Shown piece by piece: positions 1 to 12,182 of a DNA stretch of 64,000 nt (within the stretch, counting starts at the first letter, position 1; each line of letters begins with the position of its first letter). The notes under the pieces are model-generated. The model saw only the letters and a list, made by a program, of their open reading frames with translations. It was not told the DNA's origin and searched no databases. Source of the DNA: Manduca sexta (lineage: Eukaryota; Arthropoda; Insecta; Lepidoptera; Sphingidae); contig NC_051123.1 of NCBI RefSeq assembly GCF_014839805.1, positions 1,470,727 to 1,534,726 of the forward strand, read 5' to 3'. Made by a program: the position numbers and the translations under genes.

Positions 1-2899
1 TTGTTGAAGACAGTTAGGTTTCACTAGAAATCTAGGTATGCCATATATACAGAAAAAGACAAATCTAAATGAAAAATAGTACCACTTTTTAGAAAAAGAT
101 AATAGTTTCTACTAAAACATTTATTTTAATAACAACAAAAATACAATTAAGAAAAATAGTTTGTGTTTACAGTTTGTTTTCACCTTCCCTGAGTATAGTA
201 GATATAGTCTAATTTTGATTATCATCAACAAATAACTACTAAACTACAATCAATTGACTATGAAATTCATTTCCACATAAAGCGAGAAACCAATATTGAT
301 CTGATTTCTGAACACACCCAGCGGATTTGTCATCGAACCTTATCAAAAATCATCGTTATCACTCAAAGGCCGTACCCGCTCTTATCACCTTATCTGCCCT
401 TGGCGTTTAACGGTTACACCCGAATGTAAATTGTATATAATACAGCTTCATAAAGTACATAATATATAATGCTAATAAGCAAATGCTTTTGAAGATGATT
501 CTCGTAATGTTAGACATTATGTCGAACGATTTTGGTGACATATCGTATATCCTATTATAGGCTAGTTAAATGGAGTTAAAATGTAATTACTAAATTGTAT
601 GTACCTTTACTTGGCAATCAATTATGATGAAAATGGTTTTGTATTGTTTAGTGCAAAACTGTCCAACATTATCAATGGGACCGGAAATTTAAGTCACGGG
701 GACCCATCATCATTCGTGTTCTTAGTAGTATAGTGACCTTTTTATTAGATTAATGCATTTATTTAGAACTAAGGGTGTCGTATACGCGACATTTTTTCCC
801 TTTTCTCTGTAATTCTGAACCTTGTCCGGTATCCACGCAGACTATTCTGAATTATTTTGGAAGCATTAGACGGCCGGTATTTGGATGGCCGGTAAACAGG
901 TGGGTCAGGCTCGGTGTAGTGTACTAAATAAATAAAATAAACGTTGTAAATATGCTTTGTTTTAAACCAGCTTTGCTCGTATCAATATATTAATAATATC
1001 TTCCTAAAACACTTAACCTCCATAAATGCAGTTAATGTGTTGATAATTACTTTGTCAATACAAACGTTAAGTTTATACCAGTCTATTAACAATTAGTAAA
1101 GTCCAAAACACTTTGGCTCTGGGTTACTTTTTAACCGACTTCAAAAAAAAGGAGGAGTTTATCAATTCGACGTGATTTTTTTTTTTTATGTTTGTTACCT
1201 CAGAACTGGCTCATTTATGAACCGATTTGGAAAATTGTTTTTTTATTCGAAAGAATTTCTCTCCAGATTGGTCCCATATTTTTTTTTTAAATGTTTCATT
1301 GTGACATAATGTAGTAATATAATGTTTTTGATTAATTCCATAGAATTTTCAATGCGTTATCCTGTGTTTCATTCACCATTAAATCGTTCGACATATGTCG
1401 AAATACGAGAATCAACGACTCTAGTGGTACACTGGCGGGTGAATTAATAAATTCAAATTTAGTTTTATAATATTCAACTAATTATATCGTAATAGCAGCA
1501 ATGTATGACTACTAATAATATTTTTCTTGGATTTATTTTTTCACCCGATTAAATAGATTACAGGCACAAATGCATTATATTGCATGGATACAAATATATA
1601 GTTTGTGTCAATATTAGCATGACTAGTCACTTTTGTATGTAGTGGTAAGCGATAACATACATAGAACCCGACACGTTGCTTGGATAGGGTTGCCAAAGCC
1701 TAGATAATAGCTGGAAGAAATTAGGGCTACCAGATATTTTTGACATCAAGATGGCGCGATAAATTAACACCTTTCAATTTTTTTACTCTGTGGCCGCCAT
1801 TTGTTATAAAATAGTGACACTGTCGTAAATTGAATTAAAGATAACTATTGGCCAGTAATTGTACTGGTAAGCATATTATTTCTTCTTCGGTACAAAGACA
1901 ATTTGGTCCCGAAAAGGACATGAGTGCATGGACAAAAAAATCAGCTTATTATAACATGTTACATCATTGACGGATTTGTTTGAAATGTAAACAAATATTA
2001 AAAAGCTAATTAAAAACAGGAACAATCTGTATTTTGGATTAACTTTATTCTTCATTCACATTTGTCCAGAAGTTTTGACAAAATTCAAGTTTACATTTTA
2101 GACAATTTCTTTAATAATAAAATAGAATCACTAATATGTATTATACTAATTTTGTTCGCTAGGACAAACGTGGACAGGTTTCCGAGCTGTGCCGACGACG
2201 ACCGATGGCGGTACTTGTTTTAAATTATTATTCATCCGATCGGCTTTCATTCATCGTCAAAATTCATGGATACCCGCCATTGGTGTCGGGCTGGACTGTC
2301 TCATTGATCGCATGTTTTTTGGTTCACGTATTTGGGTTTTCGGGTTATGGATATTGGATAATTGATAATTGAGTTCGCAATTTGTAGCTTTATTTTTATA
2401 GTGACAATCGTTATAATTTTATTTTCATTATTTATTCCATTATATGTTTCTTAATTATTTAATAGTTTGAGTTTTTAAAGCCCATAAAAATCAGCAATTA
2501 TAGTTTTATTTTATATTTCTTTTATAATTTAAGTAAATTAATTCATTTTGGAGTTACTATTTGAGAACTTAATTATTTCTATGTTTGGTGAACTTATTTT
2601 AAGATTTCCAGGTTTATTTTAATTTTAAGTTTAAAATTTAAAAAATAATTTGTATAATATCGATAATAACCAATGGACTTTTTGGCGAAAAGGTATAATT
2701 TTTCCGTTAAGATTAAAGTTACCCGTGTAGGTCAAATTATCCAAAATTATTGAAGCTTGACACATTTCACCATTTTTTAGTTATTAAAATAATCTAACCA
2801 CTTAAATATTAACATAAAAATATCAATATCAGCTAAAATAGTTAAACTGCAATATTGTGTATTAACTCACGTTTTTTATCTGAAACATAAAAATAAGCT
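1..2899. other. AT-rich non-coding stretch
   Basis: No open frame here resembles a protein family and I see no splice-flanked coding block. The one recognisable item is a dispersed repeat near 1133-1275. It could be intergenic or a 5' intron of the rhomboid gene. Confidence 0.5.
1133..1290 (+). repeat. Dispersed 'AACCGACTTC' repeat copy
   Basis: Begins AACCGACTTCAAAAAAAAGG, followed by a T-rich run and a segment reading GATTTGGAAAATTG. The same opening recurs at 32898 (+), 40974 (+, degenerate), and in reverse complement near 27289-27318 and 32415-32443. The family is widespread in Lepidoptera; its transposon class is not clear from this window. Confidence 0.7.
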
Positions 2900-2957
2900 G
2901 ACAATAGAAATTGGTGTACAGAATAGAATGGTATTCTGTACGCCAATTTCTATTGTC
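2900..2957. repeat. 26-bp inverted repeat (hairpin) inside a MITE remnant
   Basis: Left arm 2900-2925 and right arm 2932-2957 are reverse complements with one mismatch, separated by a 6-nt loop. The right arm runs into sequence shared with the GGGCCTTATTCT MITE family (about 2932-3012), so the hairpin probably arose by rearrangement of that element. Confidence 0.75.
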
Positions 2958-3156
2958 TTAAACGCGACGCGATGCGTTACTTGCTTGTTACGCACTGTCA
3001 AAATAACGTATAACATAAAAATTAAGGTCCTTTTTATTATATAGTCAGAGATGCATCTGCAAACCCTCGAATCTATATATAGTGTACATAATATTATATA
3101 CTTACCACTGATTACTTACTATCACAAAACCGTACACAATATGTTAAAACCCGCCA

Positions 3157-3290
3157 TAGTGATTCATGTGAGTCGCGTTCCGTGTGTGTGTGTATATCCG
3201 GTTCCAACAGGCCGGCATAATTGCGTCGACTGTCGAGGGACAGGGTCGATATTCTATTGGAATCCACTGCCTTACCCGAATAAAAAAGAC
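3157..3290 (-). repeat. Copy of the 'CACCTGATGGTAAGTGGAG' repeat
   Basis: In reverse complement this matches the repeat copies at 6766, 9508 and 44541, including the GTCGACTGTCGAGG and GCCGGCATAATTG segments. It lies in reverse orientation and is somewhat diverged. The short open frame across it is chance reading through the repeat. Confidence 0.7.
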
Positions 3291-3300
3291 ATCTACCAAT

Positions 3301-5597
3301 TACTGCTATAAAAACGTAATAGGCATATCATAAGTCATTAGGCCATGCTGAAGGTAATCTAACCAATTTTCTAAAAACCTTTGATCTCGCATTACCCAAT
3401 TGTTTAAGGACAATATTTTCTTATTACAAAAAACGAATCATTATAATGTTTTGTGGTCTTATCTAGAAATACGTGACCACTTTACATTCACTTGGTTCAT
3501 GTGTGTATGAAGAAATGTCGCTAACTTTACCGTCCAAAGCATTCAAAAATGATATGGTCGTATAAAACTGTAATACTTTTTGAAGATCTGATCGTTTAAG
3601 TCTCTTACTCAGAAACAAGTAATAGTAGTATCTAATCAGGAATAGCGAACGTTTCTATTGGTGACAGAATTGTCAGAATCAAAATACTCGTTTTAAATAT
3701 TGGTGCGCTCAAACTAACTTTTCAGTGATATATAATAGTATAGGTTTAACGAGTAGGCATTTACTCAAGTCTTGAAGTATAGACTATAATATTTGTAATT
3801 AATATCGGTGTTGTCAATTTTGTCGTACCATAGTATAAATTTCACTTCATCACGGCCGTGTCTAAGATCTGCTATCCAGATCACTTTAAAACTTTCCTTA
3901 TTAATACTTATATTATAAATATTAAACAATTCTAGACTCTAATTAGAAATAATTTACACAAAACCTTTGCAAAACCAGTATAAATTCAATAAAACAGTTC
4001 AAAATCTTCAGAGGATGTTTCTATAACAAACAACTTTGGCTTGCAATGCTAAAAACGTCCCAACGTTTATAATTGTCATTGGCATTACAAAGTTTTCGCT
4101 TGTTTCTTTTCGTACGTCAGTATTTGCTGATGTCATTCAATTGATTTCTGGCAAATTACCGCTGTGACATAATTACGATGATAAGTGTGTGATAGCAATG
4201 TATTATCAACGATTATCATTGTTTTGTGGGTGCATAAATGTAATAATCAATATTGTTCTCAAAATCAATCGATCACGGATATATTTATGCGTTTTATCTA
4301 TGTCCAGCCATAACTATAGCTTTGCAGACGAGCGCATTTCAATCTACCATCCGTGTTGCTATTAACTCGTTGATACATTCGAAGAACTTCTACCTACAGC
4401 CGTGGGTAATTCTGCCGAGCAAGAGGTCCAATAATGCCCGAAATTAGCTATTATTTACCGCCCACCCTCGCAGCTAGAGCTGTTGCTACCGACCTAAAAA
4501 GGTAGGCGAAAAGGAATTGGGAATTAAGCAAATTGTTCGCACTCCAGTTCTTATACCACGCTGAGTGAGTAACTGAGTACTTACGTTTCTAAGTACCCTT
4601 CTAATTGTATTTTTTCCCCTACCTCATAAGTAGTTAAATTTATTGAAAGTTATGTTTGCCATCTAATCTGTAGCCAATAAATATTTTTGCTTCCTTTCTT
4701 TACCATCTGTCAAGCCATTCAAGCTTCAGATGGAAGTCTCTACTACTATTAGTTCCATGCCTCTCAGTCTTAAGTTATCTGCTTCCAATTTTTGTATCGA
4801 TAGAGGTCTTCAATCCATTTCTTGGTTTAAGTTTCCTTTTACTGCGTCTACGTCTGTATCAAGTATTGTTTGTTTTACCCAAATACACGCGATGTACTAT
4901 CGTCAGTTTATTTTATATTGTTTACCGTTCTCGTCACGCACCGCTCTCCAAACTTCATGCCCCAGTTAGCTATAAATTTTTAGGTCAAAATATTATTCAA
5001 ACTGGAATGTTGTTGATACTCCGCTCTGTTAGGGTTATGAGGAAATAGAATCGATCTTCAAAATATGATTAGAAGAAATATTTGAGTATTGACCTATGGA
5101 AGCAGGGACAAACATGCAAGAGGTTTATTAATTTTAAAATGCTAAACGCTACTAATTGGGGTTACGTATCCGTGTGTACCGCTGGGTTTTTCAAACTATG
5201 GTACAAGTCTAGATAGGCCCAAAGAAATTAAGAGGGACTAAAGAATGTCTAGCAGTCCGTACAGTCATCGAAAGCGTCTAGTAGCCAATACCTATACAAT
5301 GATATTTACAGTACAAACCACAACGCATTCGTCATTGTAAAGATTTTTAGTACGTCGATTCTTTGTTACACCACAAAATAAACAAGGATAATGTTTTAAT
5401 ATTGTTTTCTATTTCACTAATATGTGTTAGGTATCTTACTCATTGAAAAGTGGCGTTTACGAAGTCGTGGTGAAGTTATTATTTATGTTATGTGCGTTGT
5501 TTATCTTCCTTTAAGTACATGTGACGTCATTTAATTTTGCCAATGAAGTTCGTCACGCGTGACACGACTCGAGCTGTGCTGTAAAATTTGTTGCCAG
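3301..5597. other. Non-coding stretch, no feature recognised
   Basis: AT-rich sequence without family-like coding potential. Short open frames around 4253-5048 have no recognisable motif, no good splice context and no codon bias. Confidence 0.5.
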
Positions 5598-5775
5598 GGG
5601 CCTTATTCTCTATCCCGCACGTTATTTTGACAGTGTGTAACAAGCACGTAACTCAACGCGTCATGTTGAGGACTATAGAAATTTGACTCACAGAATACCA
5701 TTCCACGCACATTTCTCGAAGATAACATGACACGGCCGCGTTACGCGTTTACACTATCATACAGAATAAGGGCCC
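5598..5775 (+). mobile_element. MITE, GGGCCTTATTCT family, copy 1
   Basis: The 178-bp element starts GGGCCTTATTCTCTATC and ends in the reverse-complement-like AGAATAAGGGCCC, so it has short terminal inverted repeats and no coding capacity. The right ~90 bp is identical to the copy at 7358-7534. An inverted copy lies at 10531-10708. The superfamily is not determined. Confidence 0.85.
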
Positions 5776-6099
5776 AGCAAAGACATTAAACTACATAGTT
5801 AGTTATATTAGATCACTAATTGGTAATAAGTCACTGTCTTATTTGAAATGTCTGTATAACAAGATGTCGCAACGTTCTTATTTATGAAATAAATAATATA
5901 TTTACAGAAAATATAGTAATATTCGCATTAAAACGTGCAAATGATGTGGAAAAAATGAAGTATTTTACATTGATGTTTTGCTATTTCACGGTGGATTAAG
6001 TAACCATCACATAAGCGCAAAATTTTTTATAACAATCTTCCCAATATCCGCTCTATATAATCTTAGAACTCTTAATTGTCAGTGATTAAAGAGTGTCAA

Positions 6100-6318
6100 C
6101 CATGTGTGACTGTCCTATGCCTGAAGAGTTTTGGGCCAAGATTGCTTTTTTTTGGAGTTCTGACACTGCTCGTAGGCGTCGAGGTAGATCAAAGAGATGG
6201 TGGGACGAACTGGAATCATTTAAAGATAAGTTGCTTCACTATAACACAGGTTTTCATTGATGGAAGGATCTTAGGGAGGCCTTTCCCAAACATTGGGACA
6301 TTATAGGCTGATACAATA
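6100..6318 (+). mobile_element. LINE 3'-end fragment (reverse transcriptase C-terminus)
   Basis: Frames here read an arginine-rich segment followed by W-W-D-E-L, and after an in-frame stop W-K-D-L-R-E-A-F-P then W-D-I-I-G-stop. This is the usual C-terminal pattern of RTE/Jockey-type non-LTR retrotransposon proteins. The fragment is dead: it has an internal stop and no upstream polymerase domain. Confidence 0.65.
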
Positions 6319-6765
6319 CATTATAACCATGTGCAAACTGACAGATGTGGTGACGATAGGTCAATTCAGATTGGTGTCGACTGTTTTCAAAGAATAGCAG
6401 CATGCACTGCGAGTAAAATGAAAGTCGACGTATTCCGTACGTCGAAATCAAAAACACAAAACTCATGTGGCAGGATTTGACTGTTTATTTATGTTATTAA
6501 TACTTTTATTATATAGATAAAAGTTATCGCACTAATATAGAAACAATGTACGGTAAACGTACGTACGTATTGTAGCATTAATCAAACATTTTCATAATCG
6601 ATTTCGTGGCGCCATTTCAAACATTCTGATCTATTTTGGTAATGTTACCTGGTTTACAGATACGTTGAGTTGTCGGGCGATTAGCCAAGTCGTTAACGGC
6701 AACGTTTTGGGTAATCTACTGTTTGATAAAGAGTCCTTTTGTCACCTAAGAACTGTCAAAAGTGA

Positions 6766-6935
6766 CATCTGCACCTGATGGTAAGTGGAGTGGGGTCCAA
6801 TAGAATGTCGACTGGTGAGAAATGATTACCCCTCGACAGTCGACACAATTATGCCGGCCTGATGGAACCGGTTATACACTTATTTGGGCCACTATGGCGG
6901 GTTTTAACGCCTTGTAACATCTACTGTTGTGTCCA
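6766..6935 (+). repeat. Copy of the 'CACCTGATGGTAAGTGGAG' repeat
   Basis: Contains the family landmarks in order: the opening motif, GTCGACTGGTGAG, CCTCGACAGTCGACAC, TTATGCCGGCCTG and GGGCCACTATGGCGGG. A segment like the family's 3' tail (CTATCCGGGCGGATAT) appears separately near 7240, suggesting interruption or a second fragment. Confidence 0.75.
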
Positions 6936-7357
6936 AAAAATTACTGTTCATTGTTTCGCCTAAATCGGTCATTTGTGGATGACTCGATGCTTATAGCCGC
7001 AAATATTTGCTCATTCAAGATCGGATGACCATGTAGGTCGGATGCCTTTTGAATGCTATATCTTAACACCGAAAACTATATTAATGCTAGTCTTTGCACG
7101 CGGCTTTGCTCGCGTAGAATTTGGTTTGATGCAATTATAAGAAAGTAGATAATGTATGTACTTTCTCTTGTTCACGTTTCTTCCTCAGCAAATTTCATCA
7201 CAATAGGATCAGTGATTCAGTCGTGTAAGCGCGTGCTCGCTATCCGGGCGGATATTATATCCTACCACTGCCAAGTTGTATTCTCCTTTGAACGACATCA
7301 TAGCCACTGGGCAAAGTTAACATCCAACGTTTTGATTAACAAATAGCAATAGTTCTG

Positions 7358-7534
7358 GGGCCTTATTCTCTATCCCGCACGTCATTTTGACAGTGCGTAA
7401 CAATCACTTAACACAACGCATCATGTTTAGGACTATAGAAATTTGGCTTACAGAATACCATTCCACGCACATTTCTCGAAGATAACATGACACGGCCGCG
7501 TTACGCGTTTACACTATCATACAGAATAAGGGCC
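7358..7534 (+). mobile_element. MITE, GGGCCTTATTCT family, copy 2
   Basis: A 177-bp full-length copy with both terminal inverted repeats. It differs from copy 1 (5598-5775) only at scattered positions in the left half, so the two moved recently or one arose by duplication 1.7 kb away. Confidence 0.85.
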
Positions 7535-8004
7535 TAGTACCATACTTAGCTTCCTAATTACAACAATAGTGGACAATCGTAGTGGTGATCTCGCCTAGCA
7601 TAAAACATTTTTGAATCCCGTAAATATTTTTCTCGATGATTCGAACCCGTGACCTTTGTAACGTGAATGTACAAGTCTCGAAGGCCGAACCTTGCCCTTC
7701 CAATGATCCTTTTTACCATAATTATATGCGATGCGTAAATTGCATAGCTTTGAAGTTGTAGTTGTGTTCGTTAAATGAAAGAAATTTTGTTTTTTACTTT
7801 GAGCCAAACTTGTAAACACTTATAAATAGTTGAATCGTGGAATCATGATTCATGAAAATTATTGAGTTGATGTTTCAAAGCAACAATCATTTGTAACAAC
7901 GCGAAAGTTAAAACGTAATAAACTTAAACGACGACGATGAAGTTTCGATGCTTCGACTGTTAAATAATATAAATGTTAAATAAAAATATATTATGTTAAA
8001 TATA

Positions 8005-8056
8005 ATTTTCTCCCAACGTTTCGAAGACTGCAGCCTTCGTGGTCACGGGGCGAACT
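8005..8056. repeat. Dispersed 'GACTGCAGCCTTCGTGGTCACGG' type repeat
   Basis: The block CAACGTTTCGAAGACTGCAG plus CCTTCGTGGTCACGG recurs at 20061-20105 and 35971-36022, and in reverse complement at 45100-45165. It is a small conserved part of a larger dispersed family whose limits are not visible here. Confidence 0.65.
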
Positions 8057-8101
8057 ACGACGACGGCATAAACATAAGAAATCATGAACCTTCAAAATAA
8101 T

Positions 8102-8305
8102 CTACCTACAAGCTGATACTCCCTCCAAAAACTCCTTTACATCTGTACATAAATAACTAGTCATGACCTTCCTAATTTCCTCAGATGATCTTGAACTTAG
8201 TTTGACCCGCTTTCGTATGACATCAGAAATCAGTTTGATTATGAAATATAGTTTGGATCTGTACCAGTCTACAAATATATCGGCTTCCTTTTCTAATTTT
8301 TCCAT
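8102..8305 (-). CDS. Possible orphan coding fragment, 67 aa
   Basis: On the - strand an ATG opens a 67-residue frame, lysine- and glutamate-rich at its start, with a hydrophobic-basic middle. It ends at a TAG close to the 8005-8056 repeat. The frame stays open about 60-70 bases upstream of the ATG before a stop. I recognise no family. The codons do not show the GC-rich third positions of the real exons in this window, so it may be a remnant carried by a transposon or chance. Confidence 0.2.
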   Translation of the reverse strand: MEKLEKEADIFVDWYRSKLYFIIKLISDVIRKRVKLSSRSSEEIRKVMTSYLCTDVKEFLEGVSACR

Positions 8306-9395
8306 TCTGCCATGGGGTGAGAAACTTCCACGCTGCCAACGGAAGACAGGGAGGTAGCTACCGTAGCAGTAGCGCTAGTGTGCTACCGTGGCCCCCGGCC
8401 AGAATGTCCCCGGAACCCTGACTATGAGTTTTATTGGTCCCGCCCTACAGTTTTCATTGTAATAATGCATTTTTGCAATACATGAAGGAATGCGTTTTTT
8501 ATGAATAATAAGCATTAACTTATAATTTTCTTATAAATGTAAATATTGTTTAATTTGAATCCATATCTTATCCTTTTATCAGAGAACCTTGAATTACACG
8601 AAATACAAATATCGTATGGAATATGTTAATGCCGGAATTATTATTGCATAGTTTATTGTACTATTGTCTGATTCTGATAGAAACACAACTGACAACACTG
8701 GTTATCTTTTAATAATTATAGGTATAATATTGACTTTATATTTGAATCACTATTTAATAATTTAATCATTGGTGTAAATAGAAATTGCTCTAATGAAGCC
8801 TAAATAACTCCAGAATTTATTTAGCAGTTCAAACATTTACCGCTAGATGTCGTAATATTTAATTTCCACGAATTTAATTATTTTTTTTAAATTTCGTTCT
8901 ATTTCAATAAAACTCCAACCAGAACTGTAACTTTATATATTATAGAGTGCTGATATTTTAAATTTTAGTTCTTATAACATAATAATTTGTAGGAACACGG
9001 CCAAGAACTTATGTCGGACACCAAACTGCAGTTTTCCTTATGCAAGAAACGACGACGTCGAATAACGTATACGAGACTGCAACGCCGGATTTACCTCTAT
9101 GTAGGTAATAATTTTACCATGCCAGTAGAATTTAGTCCTCTTCAAATGAAGGTAGCAAAGTTAACTTTTTTAACAACTCCATCTATCGGTAGATTTAGAA
9201 ACTATAACCTTCATATAGATGTCCTAGATGGCGCTACGTATGTGTCGTTCATTGATGTTGTGTCGTAATGTGTGCTATTTATCCATTTATACCTAATTTA
9301 AATAATATTGAAGTGTTGAGTAATGAAGTTTACTACTACAGCCTCAAGGACGAAGGCAATTATTCTCGATATTGTCAGTGGTGTTACGACAACTA

Positions 9396-9480
9396 GGGCC
9401 TTATTCTCTATGCTTTAAGTTATATGTTAGTGCATAACAAGCACGTAAAGCGCCGCGTCGCGTTTAGACGCCAACTTCCT
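9396..9480 (+). mobile_element. MITE fragment, GGGCCTTATTCT family
   Basis: The left end of the family (GGGCCTTATTCTCTATG), followed by the AACAAGCACGTAA segment, breaks off after about 85 bp. The right terminus is missing. Confidence 0.65.
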
Positions 9481-9504
9481 TTTTTAATGAGCAAGGGAAA
9501 GTAA

Positions 9505-9720
9505 CTACTGCACCTGATGGTAAGTGGAGTAGTGTCCAATGGAATGTCGACTGGTTAAAGATTACCCTCAGTCGACACATTTATGCCGGCCTTTTGGAAC
9601 AGGATATACAGGCTGATGCCAGGACGCAACACACTTACGTGGGCCACTATGGCGGATTCTAAAACCTTGTGTTCGGTGATCATTATGGTGGATATAATAT
9701 AGCCTACCACCAGCATATCC
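9505..9720 (+). repeat. Copy of the 'CACCTGATGGTAAGTGGAG' repeat
   Basis: Shares the opening motif, GTCGACTGGTTAAAG, TTATGCCGGCC, CGTGGGCCACTATGGCGG and a closing ATATAGCCTACCACCAGC with the copy at 44541-44762. It follows within 30 bp of the truncated MITE, so it may have inserted into that element. Confidence 0.7.
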
Positions 9721-9787
9721 AAATGTAACACCGCCGAGTTACCTGTATTGTCACAGATAATAAGGCACCAGTCCAGATAGATGTGTA

Positions 9788-10031
9788 AGGGGTCTTCCTT
9801 TAATCACGTGATGGTAGTGACTCTTTAACCCCCTCCCCCTGTCTGGTGATATGTGGTGAAGCTTTAGACTAACTTCCTCGCCCCCTACCTAAAATCACGT
9901 GTATTTTTATTGTACAAATTATATTGAATTTCTTAATTAAATAGCGCGATCTCCTTTAATATTTCGTGATTTTATTTCCGAACCCCTCCCCCCCCCCTCT
10001 TTGAGCCACACGTGATTAATGGACAACCTCT
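9788..10031. mobile_element. 244-bp MITE with ~23-bp terminal inverted repeats
   Basis: The left end AGGGGTCTTCCTTTAATCAC, continuing GTG, pairs with the reverse complement of the right end (AGAGGTTGTCCATTAATCAC, then GTG) with about four mismatches. There is no coding capacity. C-rich runs flank the right arm. The family is not assigned. Confidence 0.7.
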
Positions 10032-10530
10032 GATCTGAGTCTCTAACAAAATTATAAGGATGTATAACACCATAAACCAGCACACCAACCAAAACCTTGC
10101 GATGGTTCTCTACCCATTAGGAACATCTTTTTTCTTCGGCACTTCATGCAACTACCGGTTTTATATAAGGTAATTAGTGCGAAAATGGCGTAACAAAAGG
10201 AAAGTACAGTATTTCACTGAAACATTTTTCGGTTTGAACAACTCGTCATTATGTTGTATAACAATCAAAACTGAAGACATTCGCGTAATATATTACTAGT
10301 AGAAAGCAATGTGTTCGCAGATTTCTGCTTCTTAGTATATCACGCACCTAGGGGATAATTTAGGACATTCTCTTCTTCTTTTATATCATGGCTGCCATCG
10401 TTTATTTATCGGTGATTTTGCAAATGTCGAGTAATAATAGCAGATACAAAACAAAAAAGATCGTCTTTTTGTCAAAATCCGTGTTTAAAATAAATTCAGC
10501 ACCCGCGGATTATATTGATAAACATACCCA

Positions 10531-10708
10531 GGGCCCTTATTCTGTATGATAGTGTAAACGCGTAACGCGGCCGTGCCATGTTATCTTCGAGAAACGTGCG
10601 TGGAATGGTATTCTGTAAGCCAAATTTCTATAGTCCTAAACATGACGCGTTGTGTTACGTGCTTGTTACGCACTGTTAAAATAACGTGCGGGATAGAGAA
10701 TAAGGCCC
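10531..10708 (-). mobile_element. MITE, GGGCCTTATTCT family, copy 3 (inverted)
   Basis: A full-length copy in reverse orientation to those at 5598 and 7358; it starts GGGCCCTTATTCTGTATG and ends AGAATAAGGCCC. The open frame 10573-10833 that begins inside it is an artefact of the element. Confidence 0.85.
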
Positions 10709-12055
10709 CAGGTTTACCGGGAAGTAACGCATGCCCATTACTGTCGTCTTGTCGGGAGAGAAACGGGCATTTTTGTCAAGGTCGGAAAAAAATACATTTT
10801 TTATACTGCATAACAACCACTTTTGCCGAATAAAAAGTGGTTTATGAGTTAATCTGGATTGTGGTCTATCCGTGTGACAAAATTCATCAGATTCAATTCA
10901 GACTTAGGATTTCGAGGTTTATTTCAAAGTTCTATGACATCTAAACCGTGGCTTACTATTTTTCTCATTCTTCGTGTATAAAAATTAAAAATATGATTAT
11001 TCTTATTAAACGAAGTCTAAAGCCAAATGGAATGACATGTTCGCTATAAGACGCAGAATTTAATGACTATGCAAATTTACAAATACTTTCATCAAACATT
11101 TCTTACCAATGAATGACGATGAATCATTCGGGTGAGTAATGCTCGAAATAATTTCGTCTCTTGTTGTTGTGGTAAGTGCGTAATTACGTAGGCAATGTAC
11201 AATTTTCTTGTATTTTTATTTAACATCACGCCGTTCCCTAGCCAAGAGTAGGCAGAAGTGTAACATTTGCCAGATATCCCCATGCAATATCGCCAATTAT
11301 ATATATTAATTGTAATTTGGAGATAAAAATTGTTTTTGGAATAAAGGTTTAGATTAAAATTAAATAGCGGAAGTCGATTTCCGTGAGTAATTTTTACCGT
11401 GAAAAGTCTAAGCCATCACGCTAAACTGACTTCTGCAAATTTTGAAACTTAAATCACTTGCACCAACTCTCATTTTTATATTCTGGCACGGCAAAGTGTA
11501 TTGAACCTGATGGTAAGCGCGAGACTGTCCAGATAAGGTTTCGAATGGCAACAGATGGCTATCTCTACCATTCGACAAGATCATGATTATAGAACTATTG
11601 CAATATAGCCGGTAGTGTAAACACATCTGGAAGTTGCAAAATATATTGCTGTAAGTACTTGTCAGTTTCAACGTAGTTTGTCAAATTGTTTCAAATCTGT
11701 TCAAAATTGTTGCGATGATGCCATATACACACCGGTTATTAAACTTGCCAAAAGCTTGTTAATGTGAACGCGGCTTTAGATCCCCATCTGGGATACAAAG
11801 TACAAACGACATTCTCAATAGTAAATTTATTCGGAATGTATGCGGAGTGGACCATACACTTTGCGCTTTCATGTGGGCAGTATAAATAGTTTTTTGTCGG
11901 TTCATATGTCGAAAAGGGCTTTATTAAAATATTTTTGATATCATGAAAAGTGAGTGAGCACTGGTAAGAGTCGACGTATGGAGCGACATAGTTGGGAAAT
12001 AACGACCAAGCTCCTTAAATAAAGATTTAAAAAAAAATCTATGGTATTAATAAAA

Positions 12056-12182
12056 CAGATGACCTCATAAAAGTGGCAGGAGGTCGCTGAATGCGGGCCA
12101 CTTCCAATAGGGCGATCTGGAAATCTTTGGGGGAGGCCTATGTTCTCTGGACCTCCTGCGCCTGATAATGATGATCAGTAAA
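12056..12182 (+). mobile_element. RTE-type LINE 3'-end fragment
   Basis: Reads D-D-L-I-K-V-A-G-G-R followed by the A-T-S-N-R and I-W-K-S-L-G pattern, ending in a TGATAATGATGAT tail. This is the same C-terminus as the fragments at 28964-29130 and 31537-31840. It is diverged and truncated at the 5' side. Confidence 0.7.

Noticed and set aside
10573..10833. 86-aa open frame
   Set aside because: Most of it lies inside the inverted MITE copy at 10531-10708.
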